The notes under the pieces are model-generated. The model ran no database searches. It worked only from the letters and a program-made list of their open reading frames with translations, and had not been told where the DNA came from. The position numbers and the translations under genes are program-made. Shown here in pieces: positions 6,185 to 11,092 of a stretch of 11,092 nt of DNA. Every line of letters begins with the position of its first letter. Position 1 is the first letter of the stretch. The stretch is taken from positions 1-11,092 of the forward strand of contig CAIYXE010000474.1 in assembly GCA_903930095.1 (NCBI GenBank), read 5' to 3'. The DNA is from an uncultured Hyphomicrobiales bacterium (GTDB taxonomy: Bacteria; Pseudomonadota; Alphaproteobacteria; Rhizobiales; Aestuariivirgaceae).

Positions 6185-7063
6185 TTGTCCTTCCAGCAAG
6201 CCCTTGGCGCCACGGCCGCCGAAATCGATGCCCTGCTCGACCGGCTTCTGCCGCCGGATGCATTCCCCGCACCACGGGTGACAGCCGCGATGCGCTATGC
6301 GGCGCTGGGCCAGGGAAAGCGGCTGCGGCCCTTGCTGGTGGCTGAATCGGCAGCACTTTTTGCAGTTCCGCGCGAGCGGGCCTTGCGGGCGGGGGCGGCG
6401 CTGGAATGCGTGCACTGCTATTCGCTGGTCCACGACGACCTGCCCGCCATGGACGACGATGACCTGCGCCGCGGCAAGCCCACCACCCACAAGGCCTTCG
6501 ACGAGGCGACCGCCATCCTCGCGGGCGATGCCCTGCTCACCTACGCCTTCGACATCCTGTCCGGCGCGGAAACGCACCCGGACGCCACCGTGCGGCTGAA
6601 GCTGGTCTCGAGCCTTGCGAAGGCTGCCGGTGTGGCCGGGATGGTCGGCGGGCAGGCGCTGGACATCGAGGCGGAAACCCGGACTGGCGCCGGCCTTTCC
6701 GACATCGTGCTGATCCAGTCGCTGAAGACGGGGGCCCTGTTCCGCCATGCTTGCGAGGCGGGCGCCATACTGGGCGGGGCGGATCCTGCCCCCTTGCTGC
6801 GCTATGCCGAGAAGATCGGGCTGGCCTTCCAGATCGCGGATGACATCCTCGACGTCGAATCAACCCCAGACGCGCTGGGCAAGGCGACCCAGAAGGACAA
6901 GGGCATGGGCAAGGCGACCTTCGTGGACCTGCTGGGCATGGCCGAGGCCAAGGCCCGGGCAGCAGCACTGGTGGACGAGGCGACTGCCAGCCTTGCCGTC
7001 TATGGCGACAGGGCGGCGGTACTGAACGAGGCGGCGCGGTTCATCGTCGAGCGACGCAAGTAA
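6185..7063 (+). CDS. ispA: Farnesyl diphosphate synthase (short-chain polyprenyl synthetase), TTG start
   Basis: The enzyme condenses isopentenyl and dimethylallyl diphosphates to farnesyl diphosphate in the cytoplasm, feeding undecaprenyl phosphate, quinones and other isoprenoids. The first aspartate-rich motif is DDLPAMDDDD (84-93), with the two-residue insertion typical of bacterial FPP synthases and Y79 five residues before it, which fits a C15 product. The second is DDILD (219-223). GQGKRLRPL (42-50) and KTGALFRHA (181-189) are further family blocks. No in-frame ATG lies upstream until within antisense mtgA, and the next ATG (6290) would cut into the fold. TTG at 6185 has AGGA 8 bases upstream and gives 292 residues, close to the E. 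coli enzyme's length. A geranylgeranyl product cannot be fully excluded. It is divergent from mtgA and convergent with ispG. Confidence 0.94.
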   Translation: MSFQQALGATAAEIDALLDRLLPPDAFPAPRVTAAMRYAALGQGKRLRPLLVAESAALFAVPRERALRAGAALECVHCYSLVHDDLPAMDDDDLRRGKPTTHKAFDEATAILAGDALLTYAFDILSGAETHPDATVRLKLVSSLAKAAGVAGMVGGQALDIEAETRTGAGLSDIVLIQSLKTGALFRHACEAGAILGGADPAPLLRYAEKIGLAFQIADDILDVESTPDALGKATQKDKGMGKATFVDLLGMAEAKARAAALVDEATASLAVYGDRAAVLNEAARFIVERRK

Positions 7064-7112
7064 GAGAATCTTGCCCGGCGTCCTCTCCTGCTAGAGGAGC
7101 GGGAAAAAGACA

Positions 7113-8336
7113 TCAGCCCCACCTGTTCTTCACATAATCCTCGACAATGTCCTTGAACTGGGCGGAGAGGTTCTCGCCCCTGAGCGTCATGGCCTTCTTG
7201 CCGTCGATGAAGATGGGCGCTGCCGGAAGCTCGCCCGTGCCCGGAAGCGATATGCCGATGTCGGCGTGTTTCGATTCGCCGGGTCCGTTGACGATGCAGC
7301 CCATGACGGCGAGTTGCAGCGTTTCGAAGCCGGGATAGTTCCGCTGCCAGTCCGGCATGCGGTGGCGGACATAGGACTGGATGTCCTGCGCCAGTTCCTG
7401 GAAGGTCGTCGAGGTGGTGCGGCCGCAGCCCGGGCAGGCGATGACCATCGGCGCAAAGCTGCGGATGCCCATGGTTTGCAGGATTTCCTGCGCCACGATC
7501 ACCTCACGCGTGCGGTCGCCGCCGGGCTCAGGCGTGAGCGAAATGCGGATCGTGTCGCCGATCCCTTCCTGCAGCAGGACAGCAAGCGCTGCCGTGGAGG
7601 CCACGATGCCCTTCGACCCCATGCCCGCCTCGGTGAGGCCGAGGTGCAGCGCATAATCGCAGCGCGATGCCAGGGAGCGGTAGACGGCGATCAGGTCCTG
7701 GACCTCTGAGCATTTGGCGGAGATCAGGATCCTGTCCCGCGGAAGACCCAGTTCCACCGCGCGTTCGGCAGACATGAGGCCGGACTGGACGACCGCCTCA
7801 TGCATCACCTCGCGCACGTCCTGCGGTGCGGCGGACTTCGCGTTCTGGTCCATGAGTTCGGTCAGCAGCGACTGGTCGAGCGAGCCCCAGTTGACGCCGA
7901 TCCTGACCGGGCGGTCGAACTTGATCGCGGTCTCCACCATCATGGAGAAGTTGCGGTCCTTCTTCTCGCGGAAGCCCACGTTGCCGGGGTTGATCCGGTA
8001 CTTGGCAAGCGCCTCCGCACAGGCCGGATGATCATTCAGCAGCGTGTGGCCGTTGTAATGGAAGTCGCCCACCAGGGGCACATTGACGCCCATCCGGTCG
8101 AGTTTCTCCCGGATATGGGGAACGGCCTTGGCCGATTCCTCACGGTCAACCGTTATGCGCACGACTTCCGAGCCCGCCCGGGCGAGTGCCGCCGTCTGCT
8201 GCGCGGTGGCTTCGGCATCCGCCGTGTCGGTGTTGGTCATGGACTGGACGACGATGGGGGCGCCACCCCCAACGGTGACATGGCCCACCTTCACGGGGAT
8301 CGATGTCCGGCGGTTTCTGATCGCTGAATAGGTCAT
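7113..8336 (-). CDS. ispG: 4-hydroxy-3-methylbut-2-enyl diphosphate synthase (GcpE)
   Basis: IspG is the iron-sulfur enzyme of the MEP pathway that reductively opens methylerythritol cyclodiphosphate to HMBPP. The 407-residue product has the short bacterial two-domain form: a TIM barrel (about 5-260) beginning with [20 protein letters not shown], and a C-terminal cluster domain. The expected [4Fe-4S] ligands are C301 and C304 ([10 protein letters not shown]), C347 and E354 ([11 protein letters not shown]). INPGNVG (115-121) and WGSLDQ are further family motifs. The ATG at 8336 lies 6 bases after the znuB stop, and no Shine-Dalgarno sequence is visible, so translation may be coupled to znuB and the gene is probably read from the zur-znuCB transcript. 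It converges with ispA across 49 bases; an imperfect hairpin there (7074-7103) lacks a T run on either strand. Confidence 0.97.
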   Translation of the reverse strand: MTYSAIRNRRTSIPVKVGHVTVGGGAPIVVQSMTNTDTADAEATAQQTAALARAGSEVVRITVDREESAKAVPHIREKLDRMGVNVPLVGDFHYNGHTLLNDHPACAEALAKYRINPGNVGFREKKDRNFSMMVETAIKFDRPVRIGVNWGSLDQSLLTELMDQNAKSAAPQDVREVMHEAVVQSGLMSAERAVELGLPRDRILISAKCSEVQDLIAVYRSLASRCDYALHLGLTEAGMGSKGIVASTAALAVLLQEGIGDTIRISLTPEPGGDRTREVIVAQEILQTMGIRSFAPMVIACPGCGRTTSTTFQELAQDIQSYVRHRMPDWQRNYPGFETLQLAVMGCIVNGPGESKHADIGISLPGTGELPAAPIFIDGKKAMTLRGENLSAQFKDIVEDYVKNRWG

Positions 8337-8342
8337 GGGAGA

Positions 8343-9143
8343 CTAGTTGGCCTGAGGACGAAGCAAGGTCAAGACGAAGAGAAAGCCAGCCGACAGCACG
8401 ATCGCCGGGCCGGTGATGGCATTGGCGAAGGCCGACAGGAGAAGCCCCGAGACCACCGCAATGCAGGCAAGGCCCGCGGCGGCCAGCGCCATGGCCTCAG
8501 GACTGCCGACAAGCCGGCGCGCCGCAGCCGCCGGGATGACCAGGAGGGCCGTGATAAGGAGCAGTCCCACGATCTTCATCGAAATCGCGGTCATGAGGGC
8601 GATCAGCAGGACGAAGCCCAGCTCGACCCGGCTGGTCCTGATGCCCTCGGCCGCGGCGAGTTCCTCATGCACCGACATGGCGATGAGGTCACGCCACAGG
8701 AGGCCCAGAACCAGCAGAACGGCAGCACCGCCCGCCCAGACGACCGCGACATCCGCCCAGGTGACGGTAAGGATGTCGCCGAAGAGCAGGTCCATGTGAT
8801 CTCCTGCCGCGCCCGTGACGAGGCCCACGGTGACAATCCCCAGGGCCAGCGAGGAATGGGACAGGATGCCCAGCAGCGTATCCGTGGCAAGGATACGCTG
8901 GCGCTTGAGCAGCATCAGGAGAAGCGCCACCGCGATGCCGGACGCCACCGCGCCGAGGGTGAGGCTGAAGCCGAGAAGCAGCCCGAGGCCCACGCCGAAG
9001 AGGCCGGAATGCGCCAGCGTCTCACCGAAATAGGCCATGCGGCGCCAGACGATGAAGCAGCCCACCGGGCCGGCCACGGATGCAATCGCCAGGCCCGCCA
9101 GAAGGGCGCGCTGGAAGAACGGCTCGGCGAGGATATCAAGCAC
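8343..9143 (-). CDS. znuB: Zinc ABC transporter permease ZnuB, GTG start
   Basis: This is the inner-membrane subunit of a high-affinity zinc importer (ABC-3 family), working with ATPase ZnuC and a periplasmic zinc-binding protein not present in this window. The 266-residue product is mostly hydrophobic, with about seven to eight membrane segments. It carries the family's N-terminal GCFIVWRRMAYFGETLAHS block (28-46) and the cytoplasmic SVHEELAAAEGI coupling-helix region (156-167). The start is GTG at 9143, five bases after the znuC stop. No ribosome site is visible, which points to coupling with znuC. The N-terminus matches the family from this codon onward, and no better start exists nearby. 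A manganese or iron ABC-3 permease is the alternative; the zur neighbour favours zinc. Confidence 0.95.
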   Translation of the reverse strand: MLDILAEPFFQRALLAGLAIASVAGPVGCFIVWRRMAYFGETLAHSGLFGVGLGLLLGFSLTLGAVASGIAVALLLMLLKRQRILATDTLLGILSHSSLALGIVTVGLVTGAAGDHMDLLFGDILTVTWADVAVVWAGGAAVLLVLGLLWRDLIAMSVHEELAAAEGIRTSRVELGFVLLIALMTAISMKIVGLLLITALLVIPAAAARRLVGSPEAMALAAAGLACIAVVSGLLLSAFANAITGPAIVLSAGFLFVLTLLRPQAN

Positions 9144-9148
9144 GAGGG

Positions 9149-9919
9149 TCAGTGCCGGTGCGGATGGTCATGATCGTGGTGATGGTGATCGTGGCTGTCA
9201 TGGTCATGATCGTGATTGTGGGTATAGGCCGCGATCATGCGCGCGGCCGACGGCCCGAAGAGCTTGGCGAATTCAGGGTCCTGCTGCACGGTGGCAGGGC
9301 CGCCCTCGCAACAGACATGCCCGTTGAGGCAGACGACGTGGTCGCTCTCCGCCATGACCATGTGGAGATCATGGCTGACCATGAGAATGCCGCAGCCATG
9401 CGACCTGCGGACGTTGGAAATCAGCTCATACATGCGCGCCTCGCCCATGAAGTCCACCGCCTGGACGGGCTCATCCAGGACCAGAAGTTCGGGCTTCCTC
9501 AGGAGCGCGCGGGCCAGCAGCGCGCGCTGCAGCTCGCCGCCCGAAAGCCTGGAGACGCTGGCGTCCTTCAGATGGGGAATGCCGGTTTCGGAGAGGGCCG
9601 CGTCGATCTCGTCCTCCGTGGGTTTCAGCGTCAGCGACAGGAGGCGGCGCACATCGAGCGGGACGCTGAGCGCCTGCGGAAAGCGCTGCGGAACATAGCC
9701 CACGCGCAGCCCCTTCGATCGGATGATCTCGCCTGAGGTGAGCGGCTGAAGGCCCAAGAGGCAGCGCACGAGGGTGGACTTGCCCGCACCGTTCGGGCCG
9801 ATCACGGTCACGATCTCGTTGGGCCTGACATCAAGGTTGACGCGGTCGAGAATGGTGCGCCCGCCGATGACGAGGCTGGCGTCGCGCGCGCTCAGGATGG
9901 CGTTGGTGACCTTCAGCAT
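9149..9919 (-). CDS. znuC: Zinc ABC transporter ATP-binding protein ZnuC with His-rich tail
   Basis: ZnuC is the cytoplasmic ATPase that drives zinc import through ZnuB. In the 256-residue product, Walker A is GPNGAGKST (41-49), the Q-loop is at VPQRF (76-80), the signature is RLSGGELQRALLARALL (124-140), Walker B is LLVLDEP (145-151) and the H-loop histidine is in VSHDLHMV (181-188). The last 23 residues (234-256) contain 13 histidines alternating mostly with aspartate, a likely zinc-binding tail. The start is ATG at 9919: it overlaps the zur stop by one base (TGATG) and has GGGAGGG ahead. A further ATG at 9946 lies inside zur and is less likely. The close fit between zur and znuB indicates one operon. 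Confidence 0.97.
   Translation of the reverse strand: MLKVTNAILSARDASLVIGGRTILDRVNLDVRPNEIVTVIGPNGAGKSTLVRCLLGLQPLTSGEIIRSKGLRVGYVPQRFPQALSVPLDVRRLLSLTLKPTEDEIDAALSETGIPHLKDASVSRLSGGELQRALLARALLRKPELLVLDEPVQAVDFMGEARMYELISNVRRSHGCGILMVSHDLHMVMAESDHVVCLNGHVCCEGGPATVQQDPEFAKLFGPSAARMIAAYTHNHDHDHDSHDHHHHDHDHPHRH
9152..9220 (-). repeat. His/Asp-coding low-complexity tract with 15-bp direct repeat in znuC
   Basis: The stretch coding the ZnuC tail is built from repeated CAT/CAC and GAT/GAC codons. ATGGTCATGATCGTG (plus strand) occurs at 9164-9178 and again exactly at 9200-9214, 36 bases or 12 codons apart in the same frame. This suggests that the tail grew by in-frame duplication. Confidence 0.7.
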
Positions 9920-10392
9920 CAGCCCTCCCTGCCGCAGGCGCTGCACAGGCCGGAGAGTTCGACCACACGGCGGTGCACCTGGAAGCCCTGCTCGGCGGCG
10001 GCCGCCTCGAGATTGGCGAATGCCGCGGGTGCATCAAACTCGGCAACGAGCCCACAACGCTCACACACCAGAAGACCGGCAGGATTGCCGTCATGCGGGT
10101 GGGTGCAGGCAATGAAGGCGTTGCGGCTCTCGATCTTGTGGACGAGGCCATGCGCCTCCAGGAAATCCAGCGCGCGGTAGACGGTAATGGGGGCCGGCCG
10201 CGGACCCCGGCTGGCCATGCGCTCGATGATGTCATAGGCGCCCACCGCCGAATGGCTCTGGGCCACGCAGTCGAGCACGTCACGCCGCTGTCCGGTCAGG
10301 CGGGAGCCGCGCCGCTCGCAGGTGCGCTCCGCACGGGTCAGCAACTCCGCCGTGCAGTGTGCATGATCATGATGGGTCGCGGGGAAGCTCAT
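9919..10392 (-). CDS. zur: Zinc uptake regulator, Fur family
   Basis: Zur is the zinc-loaded repressor of zinc acquisition genes. The 157-residue product has the Fur-family layout. The winged helix covers about 15-90, with recognition helix PITVYRALDFLEAHGLV (68-84). A dimerisation and metal domain contains CTHPH (96-100) and two structural-zinc CxxC pairs, C110/C113 (CERC) and C150/C153 (CSAC). The N-terminus HHDHAHC (7-13) is typical of Zur rather than Fur or PerR, and the gene sits directly ahead of znuC and znuB. The ATG at 10392 lies only two bases past a Zur-box-like palindrome, so the transcript has a very short leader or none, and no normal ribosome site is visible. Autorepression is therefore likely. 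Confidence 0.95.
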   Translation of the reverse strand: MSFPATHHDHAHCTAELLTRAERTCERRGSRLTGQRRDVLDCVAQSHSAVGAYDIIERMASRGPRPAPITVYRALDFLEAHGLVHKIESRNAFIACTHPHDGNPAGLLVCERCGLVAEFDAPAAFANLEAAAAEQGFQVHRRVVELSGLCSACGREG

Positions 10393-10394
10393 CC

Positions 10395-10409
10395 TGTTAT
10401 AATATTACA
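10395..10409. promoter_or_regulatory. Zur-box-like palindrome in the zur/cupin divergent promoter
   Basis: TGTTATAATATTACA reads as an odd-centred palindrome, with the flanking TGT...ACA and inner ATA...TAT matched and one mismatched pair. It resembles the AT-rich TGTTATA-type core known for proteobacterial Zur sites. It lies two bases upstream of the zur ATG and 60 bases upstream of the cupin ATG. On the plus strand it contains TATAAT (10398-10403), a consensus -10 hexamer, although no good -35 is seen ahead of it. A repressor bound here could block transcription both ways. Confidence 0.7.
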
Positions 10410-10469
10410 TTCTTGCGGCGAGTTCCAGTTCCATCCACCATGGCATTCGTTTTTTGAAGGAGTTCCAGA

Positions 10470-10751
10470 ATGACCGGTACAGCCAAAGCCACGGTTTTCA
10501 TCGACAATGACCGGGTGATCGTCACCGAATACCGGTTCGCGCCGGGTGCCAACACGGGTTGGCACAAGCACGGCCACGACTATGTGGTGGTCCCGCTGAT
10601 GGACGGCAGGGTGCGCCTCGAGACCCCGACGGGGCCAGCCCACGCCGAGATGAAGAAGGGCGTGCCCTATTTCCGGCAGGCCGGGGTGGAACACGACGTC
10701 ATCAACGCCAATGACACGGAGTATGCCTTCATCGAGATCGAGCTCAAGTGA
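10470..10751 (+). CDS. Small single-domain cupin protein
   Basis: The 93-residue product is one cupin beta-barrel. Motif 1 is GWHKHGHDYVVVPLMDGRV (30-48), offering metal ligands H32, H34 and possibly H36, and motif 2 includes H75 in GVEHDVINAND (72-82). No signal peptide is present, so it is likely cytoplasmic. Such small cupins bind a metal and serve as dioxygenases, isomerases or sensors; the sequence does not say which. The ATG is supported by GAAGGAG six bases upstream. It is divergent from zur with 77 bases between start codons, which include the Zur-like box, so zinc-responsive expression is possible. It may be cotranscribed with ackA, which starts 95 bases after its stop. GAGTTCCAG occurs at 10420-10428 and 10460-10468 in its leader; the significance is unknown. 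Confidence 0.88.
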   Translation: MTGTAKATVFIDNDRVIVTEYRFAPGANTGWHKHGHDYVVVPLMDGRVRLETPTGPAHAEMKKGVPYFRQAGVEHDVINANDTEYAFIEIELK

Positions 10752-10760
10752 GGTGAAGGA

Positions 10761-10850
10761 ATGACGCGCAGCGTCACCAGCGTGCGTTGCCCGTTCCATC
10801 CGCCGCGGTGCCAGCGCCTGCTGAGCAATCAGGCAGGGCGGGAGCGATGA
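10761..10850 (+). CDS. Possible 29-codon ORF between cupin gene and ackA
   Basis: An ATG nine bases after the cupin stop opens a 29-codon frame whose TGA overlaps the ackA ATG (ATGA). GAGG lies seven bases upstream of the start. The product would be small, basic and contain two cysteines (MTRSVTSVRC start); I recognise nothing in it. It could be a leader peptide that couples translation into ackA, or a chance frame. A 6-bp hairpin (TGACGC, loop GCA, GCGTCA, 10762-10776) covers its first codons. Confidence 0.25.
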   Translation: MTRSVTSVRCPFHPPRCQRLLSNQAGRER

Positions 10851-11092
10851 AGATCCTGGTTCTCAATGCCGGATCTTCATCCCTCAAGTTCGCCGTCTTC
10901 GACGGCGGGCTTCATCTCGTCACCAAGGGGCAGGTGTCCGGAATCGGCTCGAAGCCGCGTCTCGAAACCGACGACAACGCGATTCGCGATGTACCGCATG
11001 TCACGACACCCACCGAAGGGCTGCTGGTGGCGGCCGAGTGGCTCTCCGACAATGGCCATGAGCCAGACCATTTCAACGCCATCGGCCACCGT
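10847..11092 (+). CDS. ackA: Acetate kinase, N-terminal part only
   Basis: The first 82 codons are present and the frame runs off the window. The start MKILVLNAGSSSLKF is the acetokinase family signature, with N7 and the serine run of the first phosphate-binding segment. The enzyme interconverts acetate plus ATP with acetyl phosphate in the cytoplasm, usually paired with phosphotransacetylase or phosphoketolase, neither of which is seen in this window. A GGGAG ribosome site sits just before the ATG at 10847. A butyrate or propionate kinase is the alternative, since the N-terminal motif is shared across the ASKHA acid kinases, but the first strand fits acetate kinase best. Confidence 0.9.
   Translation, partial: MKILVLNAGSSSLKFAVFDGGLHLVTKGQVSGIGSKPRLETDDNAIRDVPHVTTPTEGLLVAAEWLSDNGHEPDHFNAIGHR

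Noticed and set aside
6146..6748. Open frame extending mtgA by about 200 residues, antisense to ispA
   Set aside because: It lies opposite the conserved aspartate motifs of ispA, and MtgA proteins are normally about 230-250 residues, as obtained from the ATG at 6145.
7074..7103. Hairpin between ispA and ispG as a terminator
   Set aside because: The stem is interrupted (CCCG, then TCCTCT with AGAGGA, then CGGG), and neither strand has a T run after it; at most a weak or factor-dependent stop.
9152..9220. CRISPR-like or tandem repeat locus
   Set aside because: The repeats are CAT/GAT codons of the in-frame His tail of ZnuC, with no spacers.
1..11092. Mobile element, phage or defence island
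   Set aside because: No transposase, integrase, toxin-antitoxin pair, terminal repeats or tRNA-associated junction was seen; nearly all genes are housekeeping, metabolic or metal-uptake genes.

Overview
This 11.1 kb window looks like ordinary, densely packed chromosome from an alphaproteobacterium. Protein-level resemblance and gene order (rpmF beside mtgA, zur-znuC-znuB, a divergent lrp/ald pair) fit a marine Hyphomonadaceae- or Rhodobacterales-like lineage. That placement is an inference, because the window holds no rRNA or other taxonomic marker. Coding density is high, G+C is high throughout, and no insertion sequence, integrase, tRNA, CRISPR array or phage gene was seen.

Left part (1-2361): an incomplete GT32-like sugar transferase gene (minus) lies directly behind an Lrp/AsnC regulator gene (minus). 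The regulator is divergent from alanine dehydrogenase ald (plus), which ends at a good intrinsic terminator. The lrp-ald gap carries repeated ATTCGA motifs that are plausible Lrp-type operators.

Middle-left (2360-5111): an AraC-family regulator with an arabinose-binding-like N-terminal domain (minus) is divergent from an exported DUF1254/DUF1214 protein (plus). Two strong intrinsic terminators, one per strand, separate that gene from rpmF.

Middle (5137-8336): rpmF and the peptidoglycan transglycosylase mtgA (both minus) lie back-to-back with the farnesyl diphosphate synthase gene ispA (plus, probably TTG start). ispA converges on ispG (minus), the iron-sulfur enzyme of the MEP pathway. IspG and IspA act in the same isoprenoid route. 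IspA's product feeds undecaprenyl phosphate, the lipid carrier for the lipid II that MtgA polymerises.

Right part (8343-11092): zur, znuC, znuB and then ispG form one tightly packed minus-strand run (gaps of 0 to 6 bases). It encodes the zinc repressor, the zinc ABC ATPase with a 13-histidine tail, and the zinc permease. A palindromic Zur-box-like site lies two bases before the zur start codon and faces a divergent small cupin gene. The cupin is followed by a possible 29-codon ORF and the start of acetate kinase ackA, which runs off the window.

I found no clearly undescribed system. The points most worth checking are the placement of the Zur-like box on a divergent zur/cupin promoter, the attachment of ispG to the zinc operon, the internally duplicated His tail of ZnuC, and the ATTCGA array between lrp and ald.
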